From Anastrepha obliqua (Eukaryota; Arthropoda; Insecta; Diptera; Tephritidae): a DNA stretch of 64,000 nucleotides. Shown one piece after another: positions 11,726 to 23,030 of the stretch. The DNA lies in contig NC_072893.1 in NCBI RefSeq assembly GCF_027943255.1, positions 23,954,001-24,018,000 on the forward strand, given 5' to 3'. The notes under the pieces were generated by a model. It had not been told where the DNA came from. It searched no databases and saw only the letters and a list, made by a program, of their open reading frames with translations. Positions within the stretch are counted from its first letter, which is position 1. Each line of letters begins with the position of its first letter. The translations under genes and the position numbers were made by a program.

Positions 11726-12185
11726 TAGGGCGGGTCGATTTAAAAATCGCTCATTGCTCTGTGAAAATCGTATTCTAGGGATCAAAATAAGAAACTTTGC
11801 CGAAGGAACCATACCTCTAAAACAAATTCTGATGTCCCCCAATTTGTGTCGAACGAAAAATCCCACTTTGACCCATTTAGAGTGCTCCAATCGAGTCCAA
11901 ATGAATGACCGACCCCCACTAACTTTGGACGGCCGATCCACCCATGCCAGTGGCACACCCCCTGGAACTCCCCTGGGGGGTTCCCCATACAATCATTTCA
12001 AAATATCACCATTTTTGGCCTTTACATGAGAAAAGAAACTAAAAAGTTCGACCCAAATTGGGGGACATCAAAATTCGTTTTAGAGGTATGGTTCCTTCGC
12101 AAAGTTTCTTATTTTGATCCCTACAATATGATTTTCACAGAGCAATGGGCGATTTTTTTGCCTCCCCACAAATCGACCCGGCCTA
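11726..12185. mobile_element. Long-TIR foldback element with 8-bp target duplication
   Basis: A 460-bp element whose arms (about 11726-11870 and 12040-12185) are inverted copies of one another, roughly 140 bp each with scattered mismatches. Ends are TAGGGCGGGTCGATTT and its complement. ATATACAT sits directly outside both ends (11718-11725, 12186-12193), an 8-bp duplication as made by hAT or P-type transposases. It has no transposase, so it is non-autonomous. It lies in the Hecw intron just upstream of the exon ending at 11633. Confidence 0.88.
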
Positions 12186-12296
12186 ATATACATATATGTG
12201 TGTGTATGCCCGTATACAGTATACGGTAATAAAATAGAGCAACACAAATTCGCTTTTTCTTTTAATAAAACATCGAACGCCTATCGTTTTTTTTCT

Positions 12297-12420
12297 TGTT
12301 CATTCCTCTCGGGAGCATAGGGCCTCGACAAGACTCAGTCTTGCGTTGGCTTCGTTAATCTTTTTTTTTTATTTCTGGCAGGATAAGTGATAAGCCTGCC
12401 GCTACCAGTACTAAATAGTA
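12297..12420 (-). repeat. LINE 3'-end fragment, repeated at 41372 and 53695
   Basis: Contains CCTCTCGGGAGCATAGGGCC and CGACAAGACTCAGTCTTGC, nearly identical to 41372-41480. The first part also matches 53695-53725, where it follows the C-terminal codons of a minus-strand LINE (ALCSRED). This is therefore the 3' end of that LINE family. Its boundary towards 12640 is unclear. Confidence 0.6.
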
Positions 12421-13089
12421 TGAATGCCCACCTGTGGTTGCTTAGGAACAACGCCTTCTTTACTGCTTGGAGTGTCATCTGTGTCTCGCATTTCTCTGCC
12501 AGAAGAATCGCACAGATGGTTGAGGACTTCGCTAAATTTGGTGTGTCTGCGCTATTACCGCGGTTGCCCGCTTTCTATTGCTGACACCAATGAAGCAATG
12601 TGTAACTGTGTGTTTTTCTTTTTTTGCTTATTTTAGCAGCCACAATGCAAATAATGCGCTGACTATTGTGCGGGAGTAAAGATGGAGGGGATACGTTTTT
12701 TTGGGGTTGAGGAATGTGGTTTCTTTTTTTTTTTTAACAAGAAACGTAGGTAAATTTGGGAAAGTCTGAGCTTTACGTGGCATTCGTGTGCACTTACGCT
12801 AGACTACCGAGGCCTATCGTATTATCGTAGAATTTATAAAAATAAACAAAATAAAGGCCTATTCGATTCGTCACTTCTCTGCTCGCTATGTTTGAGCTCT
12901 GCTCACTTGACGAAAAATTTGTATGTGAAAGCAACAACAAAGTTATCGAGCAAGATTAGCCGCTAGCGAGTATGGTTATACTTCATAAAACTAGTGTAAC
13001 TCACTATTTTCTTTCAACAGAATTTCATTAGACCGCGTTTATACAGGGAGGCTTTTGTGGCTTCAACATTGCGAGTTCTATATTGATGA
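12421..13089. other. Intronic/intergenic DNA, nothing identified
   Basis: On the minus strand a 40-codon open stretch (FSEVLNHLCDSSGREMRD...) near 12560-12440 reads to a CAG|GTGGGC. I could not assign it to any family. It adjoins a LINE fragment and may simply be more repeat. Poly-T runs are frequent. Confidence 0.3.
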
Positions 13090-13093
13090 TTAA

Positions 13094-13837
13094 GGGGGGA
13101 GCCTGCTTTAGAGGCTTCAAAAAATCGTTTTTTTTTTTTTTTGTTGCATAAATGCCTTCCCAAACTATCCAAGAATGTGTCCTCAAAATTTCAGAAACAA
13201 ATTCAAAATATTTTCGAAGTTACAGAAGAAATTGTGTGCAAGCGTCAAGCAGGTATACGAGCGGCCGGATCGCCCGAAATGCGATTACCCGGTTTTTTAT
13301 TTTTACGGTTTTTCCTAATTGGAGGGAAAGATAGGGGAAAAGTTAAAAGTCCTATCGAAACGAGATAACATTGATTGTATTCGGAACTAAATTATCTTCT
13401 AGTTGAACCAAAAAACCTTAAGAAAGTTATAATTAACCCTCTTTTTAAACAATTTAAAGTGAATTTGTTTTTCCAAAAAAATTGAATTTTTTTTTAATTA
13501 GCGAAAAATTGTTGAATTTCTCACTTTTTGTTTAATTTCCTTGGCTTAAGTAGAAGCTGTACTATACGTAAATAAACATTTTTTTTGGTTTTTGGTTTCA
13601 GATAAAAATTGCGACCTGCACCTTTCCCGCCGCACGACACATGCACACTCGAGGCGCCTCGGCAAAATGCTTGTACCAGGCATAATATGAAATAAATTTT
13701 AATGAAAAAATTGAGAAGACTGTTGAAATATAAAACAATAAAACCTGAAAGTTTCGTTTCAATCGAATATTTCTTTCCTTCCCAAAAAAATCCACGAAAA
13801 AATCGATTTTTTGAAGCCTCTAAAGCAGGCTCCCCCC
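13094..13837. mobile_element. TTAA-type non-autonomous element (E1)
   Basis: Terminal inverted repeats of about 35 bp start GGGGGGAGCCTGCTTTAGAG (13094-) with the complement ending at 13837. The left flank is TTAA; the right flank reads TAAA, one base short of TTAA. The 744-bp interior is AT-rich and non-coding. The ends and interior resemble element E4 (20371), so they are one family. The size, G-rich ends and TTAA target suggest mobilisation by a piggyBac-type transposase; this is inference. Confidence 0.85.
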
Positions 13838-14119
13838 TAAACAATTATTTTGGGTTTTATTGAACAATTTCCGCCACTTTTTTGACAGAATGTAGAATTT
13901 TCCCGCACATGTTTTATCACTCTTATTTTGTTTATCATTGCGATTGGGTCCTACAATCTTTTTACATGATCGTAAACCTTCACTTTTGCGCACTTCTTGG
14001 ACGTTTCCTACCGAGATACGCCATTCTTTGGTTTTTGTTTCCGACGCATTCTTTATTCTTTTATCAATTACAAAAACAAAAAAAACTATTTTTACCCTTC
14101 CATTATTTTTTTTTTTGTT

Positions 14120-14550
14120 TTTCTCGGGACAGACTAGCAAGTAGAGTTTTACAATTTTCTTTAAAACTACTCGACCTCCGAAGAAATCTGAGTAGATCTT
14201 GTGGTGCCAAGAAGCCAAGGTGGTCGCTTCTTAACACATCAGTGCCAAAGGCCTGAAGCCTGAATCGAGCGAAGGCTCGGCAGACGCACAGAAGTAGCCC
14301 GCCGTCTCATCCTCCTCCCCGCCAGCTGGGCAGAGTACACTGTCTGAGATCCCTAACTTTTCTATGTGCTTTGCCCATAGAAAGTGGCCCGTCATCAGTC
14401 CAACCAGCCTCCTACAGGCCCCTCTGCTTAGTTACAGGAAGAACTGCGACAGTCGGTCGGACATGACAGATAATATCAGTTTTGTCGATCTGCAGTCTCT
14501 CTCAACCTACCAAGCTCGCTTGTGGGTTAGAGTAACTCTAACTAACTAAC
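14120..14550 (-). pseudogene. LINE pol C-terminal fragment
   Basis: Minus-strand reading: RLVGLMTGHFLWAKHIEKLG, then SVLCPAGGEEDETAGYFCAS (a CX2C knuckle with the second Cys changed to Gly and the His to Tyr), then SDFFGGRVVLKKIVKL. This is the usual order TGHC-knuckle-LLRF near the end of LINE pol proteins. The upstream edge ends in a TAAC/GTTA tandem at 14528-14550. It is decayed and certainly inactive. Confidence 0.7.
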
Positions 14551-15690
14551 TCTTCCATTAGACAGCCTATGCTATATATGCACGCATATGGCCACCTCGT
14601 TGCCATTGAAACTTAATCCATATTTTTGTTATTTTTTTTTTTTTTCATTAACACCTGCAATAATTTGAAACCAATATGTTTGCTGTCGACTTTAAATTTA
14701 ATCATATTAAATGAGTTGCACATCGATATTAGAAAACACAATACATTAACACACAGGTACTGGCACACACATACATGTACAAATGGAGCCAATGTTCGAC
14801 TGGAGACTATCACATTTATTTGTCTGGAAAATATATTCGTTGCTAGACTTACAAGAGTTTAAGAGTTGATATTTAAATTGATTTCAATTGGATATTTTTG
14901 CGTATTCACAATGCGCTGATAAAAAGATTTCTTATTTCGGTCAGTGGTGCTGCTCCACCCACTTTTATTAAACTTCATATTCACACAAATATTTTTCTTT
15001 TACATTGGATTTCAAATATGCGGAATTTCATATAAAGAAAATAAAAAAAAATTAAAAAAAAAAATATTTTTAATAGGAGCAATTTACTACGAGACTACAT
15101 ACACTCTTAGTACCTGCTCCTGAACGATGTACATAAATACGCACTTACTTCTTTCACTTAGGAATATTAAAGTTACAGTGTTCGAAATTTCGTCAAAATG
15201 GAAATAATAATTTCAAAGGGAAGGCGTTAAACCTAGAGACTCACAATCTCCCTCCCTGCTATTACAACCTTTTTTTCAGCTGCTTATTTCGGCTTTCAAA
15301 AACCGAGTGTGTCATAGTTTTGCAAAATGTGAAACCGATTTGAATTTGAGTGCTTTGAAATGAAGGCTACCATTCAGAACCCTTTTACTGGTTTTCCCTG
15401 TTATCGATAGCCAAGCGTAAAAACTTGCATCCAAATTGCAAGGAAAGTGTCAAAAGTGGTTTCACCCCAACCTGCTTTCCTTTTTACAAAAAATTGTGTA
15501 CACCTTTCTATGATATAAAAGCATACAAAAGGAGCAAATATGAATCAAAATCTAACCAAAATTGTTTAAAGGAGTTTTAACCCTTTGACTTCACTCTTAT
15601 TCACTTTTTAGTATACCTGTATACTATATAAAAGTTAAGGGTGGTTCATCCAGTATTAGGAATTTGAACTATCGATTTTTTTACTTTGAC
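14551..15690. other. Non-coding stretch, no feature recognised
   Basis: AT-rich, with short CA/TG and poly-A runs. No exon, RNA or transposon could be supported. Confidence 0.4.
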
Positions 15691-16010
15691 AGCCAAAAAA
15701 ACATGCATGAGGTGTCAGAAATTTAGTTTATAATTTGATATTTACAAAATGGATCGCTTCTCGTTTGAACATAAATCGCTCAATGAGCTGAAAAACGCCT
15801 GATTGAAGCTGAGCACAAAGTGTCCTATTTGGGAGGCAGAAAATCCGCACGTCGTCATTGAGAAGCCGTTGCATCTACAACGAGTGACTGTTTAGTGCAG
15901 ATTTTAATCGAGCGGCCAATGAGTACCATTTTTTTCGAAAATGAGTAATAAGTGATCAGTGATGTCGATTGGACTAAGCGTCCAGCTGCAATTTGATTCC
16001 ATGAAAATAT
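15690..16010 (+). pseudogene. Rosa-like (DD41D) transposase scrap
   Basis: An ATGGATCGCTTC start is followed by a jump to WEAENPHVVIEKPLHLQRVT, then FFSKMSN. This is the N-terminal and central portion of the same transposase type that is well preserved at 20655-21275. A large internal part and the catalytic C-terminus are missing. Confidence 0.6.
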
Positions 16011-16014
16011 GAAG

Positions 16015-16640
16015 TGAATGCGACAAATAATTACTTTTCGAGTTATTCAGCAATTAAAAGCGCGCTCGGGCGCTGCGGAGCTCGATAGCAAACTTTAAAT
16101 GCGTTTTTCTCAAAACTAAGTTTTTTGAACTGGTGATCACTGTAACTTAAAAACCGCTTGGTAAATTTCAATACAATTTATACTGCTTTTGAAAAGCATA
16201 AAAAAATCGTGCCTGATCGAAGAATTTGCTTTTTTCAAAAATTTCGATTTTTTTTTAAGAATTAACTGTCGGTTTTTTTTCTCGAAAATCTGTAAAATAT
16301 TTCCTGAGCCCGCCTTATTGTTAATTTTGAAAAAAAAGCTTTAATCAGACACAAGATTATCCACTAATAAAACTAATTTCTCTTGTCCGATTAATTTTAG
16401 ATGAATCTCCAAGGACTTGTGATGATCACCGCAAGGGACTTCTTGAGAAACGGGCTCCATACAGCGATAACTTTTACAATTATATATTAATTTTTTTTTT
16501 TAAGTTTCTAAAGTCAAGTCGAGACATGATGTATTAATGCTATGTTTTTATTTTTGTAAAATAAAACAATTGACTAGCAAAAAAAAAAAAAAAATGTTGA
16601 AAATCATCATTTTTTCGAGCCTCTGACTACCCCTAATCCC
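16015..16640. mobile_element. TTAA-type element (E3), right part
   Basis: The right end, GACTACCCCTAATCCC followed by TTAA at 16641-16644, matches the end of E6. The interior from about 16015 is 85-90 percent similar by eye to 41490-42010 and 42701-42790 of E6. The left end is lost or replaced by the rosa-like scrap. E3 lacks the E7 insertion that E6 carries, so it serves as the empty site. Confidence 0.8.
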
Positions 16641-16960
16641 TTAAGAAAATTAACTGATCTTGAAAAATGGAATACAGATCCGTATTCTGCGACCCAAAAT
16701 TAAGTTTACGTGGCTCAGTGTTTTCATGTGTGATTTTGGCGTGCCCACAGTGTTATCGAAATAAATACTGCTTAGAGTAAATTTTATATCACCGCTGCGC
16801 AAATTTGGAACTCAAATTTGGAAATCTCAGACACTGTAGTTAGCGCCCAAGCCGACGGTCACGGTTACATTTTTTGTAGAAGCTTTTAGAATAAATATAA
16901 ATTAGAAGCAAAACAAATTTCAAATAAAAGAAAAAAAATTTTGGTCGAAAGATATGTTAA

Positions 16961-18938
16961 GGGGGAACACCACTGTGAACGCGTGAAAATTAAGTGATTT
17001 TCATGATTTTTTTTTATAAGTAGGGGTGATTATTTGAGGATCGGACAAATTATATTTTATTTAACATATATTTAACTATACTGACACAATTTTTTATTAA
17101 AAAATATTAAAAATTACAATTGTTATTAATATGAATGCAATGCCGTCATAAAAAACTGACGCACCCTGGTGGCCACGATACAGCGGTGAAAAATTTCCTG
17201 AAAATTCTTAATCTATACATCAATGGCTATCGCCATTCGTGGCGGTTTTCTTTTTTTTATTTTTTTGTTTGAGAAAATGGTGCAGTTTTGAAAAATGAGA
17301 TTGTGTTTTTACCATTTTTTTTGTTTTCGAAAGGCTTGAAAGAATATAAATTTTTGGAATATTTAAAAACGGCTATGTACGCCTGTAGCCAATACATGTA
17401 CAAAAATTAAAAAAAAAAAACTAATTAAAAATGGTTCATAAGTATTCGAGAAATCGAGGCCACCATGTTCAGAAAAGTATCAGGTCAGTCCATAAGTTCG
17501 TGCGTTTTTTGAAGGTGGTTTTAAAATTAATGAAAAAGATGTTTAAAGTATTTATTAATCAATAATATATTTTCCTTCATTATTTATTTTCCTTCCCCAA
17601 CGTTTAGGCAAATTTTTAATTCCCTGCTCAAAAAATTTTTTGTCCTTGGACCCAAAATACGCTTCGATATCCCTTATTATAGCTTCTTTTGAGGAGTAGT
17701 TCTTGTTACTCATATGGGATTGAAGTCCACGGAGAAGGTGATAATCACAAGGTGCATTAGCCGGAGAGTATGGTGGATGCGGCATTAGCTCCCATCCGCG
17801 CTTGTTCAGCTTGTCGAATGTTTGCCTTGGGGTATGAGGTCTTGCGTTGTCGTGGCGAAACAAAACTTTGCGTCTATTCAGTAAAGACGGTCGATTTTTT
17901 TAAGTGCCTCATTCAGACTTGATAGCTGATAGGAATAATAATCAGCAGTTATCGTCTGGTTTGGATCCAGAAGTTCATAATAAACAATACCGGCCATATC
18001 CCACCAAATAGACAGGAGAATCTTCTTGGGGTGAAGGCCATCTCTAGGGGTCGGTTCTGGTGTTTCATCTGTATCTAACCATTGGCGTTTGCGAACAGGA
18101 TTATGTAAAGGACCCATTTTTCATCATCACCAGCAACGATACGGTTCTAAAAACTGTCATTTTCAAGCCGTTGAAGCAGCTGAAAACACACATTCACTCT
18201 CTGTTGAAGGTTGGCGACGGAAAGTCTATGCGGAACCCATTTTCCCAGCTTTGAAACCTTTCCCAACTGAACCAGGTGCCTGTGAACTGTTCCATGCGAT
18301 GAATTTAACCTCTGAGCTATCATATCGACTGTCAAATTTGGCTCAGCTTCCACGAGTTCGAGCAAGGCGTCGAAGTTAAAGACTTCAGGACGACCAGCGC
18401 GCGGGGCATCCTCCACGTCGCAGTTACCACTTCGGAATTTTGAAAACCACGGTATCCTCTCCGTGAACAGTGATTATTTCTGCAGCAGCAGTTGTTGCAT
18501 TTTTACCACTTTTATAAAAAAAAATACAAAAAATGCTCTTATACGCGTTCGAAGATTCCATTTTATTTTTTAACAACACGTGCTTCTTTCTATACGCGAT
18601 TAAAATCACTTGTTGAATGCACAATATATCAAAGAAAATATAAATAGTTCCATTATATTCCGCGAATAATTTTTTGTATGCAAAAATCGCACAAAAGTGA
18701 AATTATGGGTAAAATACGCACGAACTTATGACGGACCTGATAGTTTTGAGAAAAACGCGTTTAAAGTTTTCATTGGCCGTTGTAACTCACTACATGCACT
18801 TATTGTATTGGGTATAACTTCGTCAATTTTCAGGATTTTAAATTAAAATTTTTTTTTTTACATATTTTTGAATATATCTCCTTTAAGAAAATGCAAAAAA
18901 AAATCGATTTTTTCGAAAAGTCACAGTGGTGTTCCCCC
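16961..18938. mobile_element. TTAA-type element (E2) carrying a mariner
   Basis: Ends GGGGGAACACCACTGTGA and its exact complement, flanked by TTAA on both sides (16957-16960, 18939-18942). Without the nested mariner it is about 715 bp. The interior contains AAAAACGCGTTTAAAGT near 18750, the motif shared with E3, E5 and E6. No coding potential of its own. Confidence 0.88.
17480..18740 (-). mobile_element. Mariner DD34D element, complete ends, broken transposase
   Basis: A 1261-bp mariner with inverted ends TCAGGTC(A)GTC(C)ATAAGT and TA target duplication, inserted in E2. The minus-strand transposase is broken into four frames: an N-terminal piece (18624-18424), GRPEVFNFDALLELVEAEPN (18416-18147), the WLDTDETPEPTPRDGLHPKK block with SIWWD (18117-17878), and the catalytic end HDNARPHT ... 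SPANAPCDYHL (17863-17555). Exactly 34 residues separate the last two Asp. At least three frameshifts make it inactive; the TIRs could still be recognised by a related transposase. Confidence 0.92.
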
Positions 18939-18944
18939 TTAAGA

Positions 18945-20210
18945 CAAAAATCGATAAAACCCAACTCTTTGTTCATAAAAAATTAATTCGTATATGTTTT
19001 TTTTTTGTTTTTAATATTTCTTCATAATAAAACCACATAAGTTAAATTAGGCGCAAATTTGATTAATTCCTAATTCTACCTGTATGCGCAGCTCAACCCG
19101 ATAGTGTCAGGTGGATTCCGAAAAAAAATTAATTTACATTAATTGCCCTTGAACTACGGCACATAATTGCAAAGAGTTGATAAACTAAATTAGGCAGCCA
19201 ACCAATTTAATTTGCCAAAAAGCGCACATACACACACACACATTAATTTATGCAAACAGCAAAATTACACGAAATTATAGACTTGGGCGTACAGGCGAAA
19301 AAGTAAACAAATGGAAAACTTAAATATCTAATGCGAATGTTTTGAGTTCAAATTACACCACCGTATGCAAGACAACAAAAAACAAAAACACACAAACACA
19401 CCAGCTGCCGGTAGACTGTCATTCGGCGGTCACAATAAACGCTAACACGTGTGTGCATGAGCCATAGGCACCTCGGCGCTTACATACAGACACACAGCCA
19501 TACATAGTAACATGCATTTATATGCTCACACACACATCTACATATGTGTTTATTTACTATTTGATGTGGATATGAGTGGTATGAATTTCATCATCGACAC
19601 CACCCTCCCCCAAGTGCAAGCACAATCCTCAAAGCACGCACATTCCTGCCGAGAATCGCATCACCCAACCGAAAATATTTATATTACTCCATTCATCGAT
19701 ACAAAAAAGCTAGAATGGCTTTGTTTTTGTTAGTGTTGTCTAAATATCATGCACATGACTGACCAGCCAGTTAATTGTGATCAAAATAAGTCTTAATGAA
19801 ATAATTGCATTTTAAACTCAGCCCTCATTCGTTGGCGGTTATCAGCGTAGCGAGGGGCTGTCGGTAGCTTTACTTTCATTTAGGTTTTTTTTTTTTGTTT
19901 TTTGTTTAGTTATTCGATTCTCAGTTTTGTTTTGCTATGCTACGAATCATTTTCGCGTTCATGCTGACCAATTAATTGAAAGTAGGAAAAAATCGTAGTT
20001 TTTTCTCAATTAATTAACACCAAGAACTGGCGATCTAATATGGAAACACGAACGAAGTGCTGACGGCTGCTTAGTGTTGTGGAAATAGAATGGCATAGTC
20101 GAGTAGCTGACCAGTTGACAAATTCGAAATAACTCGAACAATAGGGCCACTCCTGCGTTGCCATTCAGCTATAAAATTGCATACCAGAAGAAAATGTTAA
20201 ATTCTTACTA
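18945..20210. other. Non-coding stretch
   Basis: Unique-looking sequence with CA/TG runs (19200-19560). A short hairpin, AGCCCTC ... GAGGGGCT, lies at 19838-19879. No exon or element recognised. Confidence 0.4.
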
Positions 20211-20214
20211 AGTT

Positions 20215-20290
20215 AGGTTAAGTTAAATGGCTGCCCTTGCTAGGGGCGAACTTGGACAAAAAATATGGAATTTGTTCCTTGTGATACCAT
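20215..20290 (-). repeat. LINE 3'-terminal fragment
   Basis: TTAAATGGCTGCCCTTGCTA and the following bases are the complement of the 3' end of the plus LINE at 8300-8365. Confidence 0.6.
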
Positions 20291-20370
20291 GCTGTGTCGT
20301 TCCCACGACAGTCGGTTCTACATAACCAGAACACACCCGGATTTATATCCGGCCAAGGAATGTCACTTCA

Positions 20371-22046
20371 GGGGGGAGCCTGGTTTATAAGGTCAAAAAA
20401 ATCAATTTTTTTTTCGTTTTAAGCGATTCCTAATATATTTCAGATTATTCACACAAAGTTACAGAGCCTAATTCTCAATATTTCCGTAGATACAAAGCCA
20501 AAGGTAGGCGAGCGTTAGGTAGTTACGCTGTGACCGGACAGCTATAGTAAAGGGTGTTTTTTTTAGAGGTTAGGTTTTCAAGATGAAATAAAACGTATAT
20601 AATTTAATGTTATGGCCAAGAATTTAGCTTTATTATAAAGATAAGGGTTTGCCATTATGTTTTAAAAATGATTTCGGGCAAGTGGCCGCCGCGGCTGGCT
20701 CGAATAAATTCCAGCCGAGAGGCCCAATTTTCGACCACTTTTTGCAGCAATTGGGGTCGTATGTCAGCAATAACGCGCCGAATATTCTCTTCCAAGACGT
20801 CAATCGTCTCGGGCTTATCTGCGTAGACAAGCGACTTCACATAGCCCCACAAGAAATAGTCCAGCGGTGTTATATCGCACGATCTTGGAGGCCACGCCAC
20901 AGGTCCACGGCGCGAGATAATGCGCTCACCAAAAGTTTCCTTCAATAAATCGATTGTTGCGTTGGCTGTATGGCATGTAGCGCCGTCTTGTTGGAACCAA
21001 AGGTCGTCCACATCAACATCGTCCAATTCAGGCACGAAAAAGTCATTAATCATGGCTCTATAGCGCTCTCCATTGACTGTAACATTATGGCCGGCTTCAT
21101 TTTTAAAGAAATATGGACCAATGATTCCCTCTGCCCATAGAGCACACCAAACAGTGACTTTTTGAGGATGTAACGGCGTCTCAGCAATGGCTTGTGGATT
21201 ATGTTCACTCCAAATGCGACAATTTTGCTTATTGACATACCCATTCAACCAAAAGTGAGCTTCATCGCTGAACAAAATTTTCTTCGATGCGTCGCGCGAA
21301 CCGAACCATTATTTTCGTAATAAATTTGCACGATTTGCAAACGTTGTTCAGGTGTAAGTCTATTCATTATGAAATGGCAAACCAAACTGAGCATAAATCA
21401 AGTGACAGCTGTCAAAAGGACCATCTACGAAAAAAGTAGTGCCAACTTGAAAACCTAACCTCTAAAAAAACACCCTTTACAAACGTTATCTTCTTTTCTC
21501 GACTTTTCATTTTTATGATTTCTTTGAAATGGCCTACATGAATGAAAAAAAACTAATGAACCTTTTGAAATAAATCATAGCTTGTTCCCTTCAGTATTAA
21601 ATTCTCTTCTATTTGAACTAACAAAATAGATCAAAATAAAATTTTCAAGATTTTTATACCAAGTTGAAGTGAATTTGCTTTTTATAGAAAGGCATTTTTT
21701 TCTTTAAAACCTTCAAAAAGTTGAAATTTTGGAATTTCTCTCAGTTTTCTTAGTTCATCTAGAATAAAAAATCATGATAATTAGAAATCCATTTGTATTT
21801 TTTGCTTTAGATAATAATTACGAGCTGTATATTGTACGCCAGTTGGAAACTCCAACGTTGCAGCGCTCTACTAATTTCTATGTTGAACATTTTTTTCAAC
21901 TTATTTTAACCAGTACAAAAATTTTTTATACTTTTTAAATGTTCATTAAAAGATAGAAAAAACTTTGCAGTACTAAATTAATTTTTTCCTTAAAAAAAAA
22001 TCGCAAAGAGATGCAATTTTTAGACCTCATAAACCAGGCTCCTCCC
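20371..22046. mobile_element. TTAA-type element (E4) with TTCA duplication, carrying a rosa-like element
   Basis: Ends GGGGGGAGCCTGGTTTATAA and complement. The flanking 4-mer is TTCA on both sides (20367-20370 and 22047-22050). The flanks join into a copy of a dispersed repeat that is uninterrupted at 5150 and 44955 (CACTTCAGCAGC), which proves the duplication is TTCA rather than TTAA. About 746 bp without the nested transposon. Same family as E1. Confidence 0.88.
20550..21477 (-). mobile_element. Rosa-like (DD41D) element with intact catalytic core
   Basis: A 928-bp element with ends AAGGGTGTTTTTTTTAGAGG, TA duplication (20548-20549, 21478-21479). The minus-strand transposase begins MNRLTPEQRLQIVQIYYEN at 21369, but an internal deletion of a few hundred bases and a frameshift remove most of the DNA-binding half. 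The catalytic half (21275-20655, 206 codons) is fully open: SDEAHFWLNGYVNKQNCRIW, KVTVWCALWAEGIIGPYFF, QQDGATCHTA and SCDITPLDYFLWGYVKS. The second and third Asp are separated by 41 residues, as in the rosa group. All three Asp are kept. The nested position in E4 makes it younger than E4. Confidence 0.9.
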
Positions 22047-22119
22047 TTCAGCAGGATTCCTCGTATATGCACAGGGAATGTTTATGCTGCTACAATAACA
22101 ACAAGGAGAAGGAAAGGAG

Positions 22120-23030
22120 AGCAGAACCGTGGAATAAAAGTGGCGATTTACGTTTGTACTAACCGCTTCAGGCTACTAATGAATTTCACTAGAAGTGTGA
22201 CCAAAAAGCGAGAGCCCAGCTGTATAAACTTTTGCCCGACGAGAGCAAGGCAGAGAAAGGTGTTGAGATAATTCCACCTCGTTCTCCATACAGCTGCTGC
22301 AGAAAGAAATGGACACTTAACGGACAATGTCCGGTGGGGATACCTACCAAATTCGATAGCTGGGCTTTGTTAGTCTTAAAAGTTCTCTCGAGCGCCACCG
22401 AAGTTTGCGCACTAGCCCAGCGCTCTCTCAGTTGACGTAAAGCCCATCTTTACAGTAGTAGTCCACAGATTCTCAAGGAAACTCCAATCCACTCGTGTTG
22501 CGATGAAGACGTATCCAAGGTCCCCTTCTAGCCAGCTCATCGGCGCGCAGTTTCCCTCTATGCCTCTGTAACCGGGAACCCAAAGGAGCCCAATATCGAA
22601 ATATTCCAATGCAATCGAAGGAGCAGTCAGGCATTCCCCGACTAATTTCGAACGCACAAACAACGAGTTCAAGACCATAATTCCCGCTTGGCTGTCGGAG
22701 TAGAAGTTTACCTCCTTTACACTAATTACGGAAGCGATCAACCAATCCTTAATTGCGGCTACTTCTCTTGGAAAACACCACCAACAAAGACCACTGCAGG
22801 TCCAGAAACCTAAATTTGAGGTTGGTGGTGAGATCCTCGCAAAATACTCCCCTACCAACTCTTCCGTCCAACTTCGAGCCATCCGCAAACATATTTGCCA
22901 TGCCCTACCTCCAAATGTTACACACCGCTTACTCTTCCCTTGAAGGTATAATAATGGAAAAGTTCCGCTCGGACCTATCCTGGGTGTACAATGATCCAGC
23001 ACCATGGATGATCCAGTTCGGAATTTGAAT
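22120..23030 (-). pseudogene. LINE RNase H and C-terminal fragment
   Basis: A minus-strand 197-codon stretch (23005-22412) contains VNFYSDSQAGIMVLNSLFVR and GLLWVPGYRGIEGN, motifs of a LINE RNase H. The next frame reads NKAQLSNLVGIPTGHCPL, the TGHCPL segment that follows it in this LINE group. Frameshifts near 22400 and loss of catalytic residues show it is dead. Related to the pair at 7650-9140. Confidence 0.7.

Noticed and set aside
11714..12229. Several open frames on both strands
   Set aside because: They are mirror images of each other produced by the arms of the foldback element; not genes.
13820..14218. 132-codon minus-strand open frame
   Set aside because: It joins the tail of a decayed LINE C-terminus (FFGGRVVLKKIV) to Lys/Asn-rich AT sequence; no gene-like domain or splice context.
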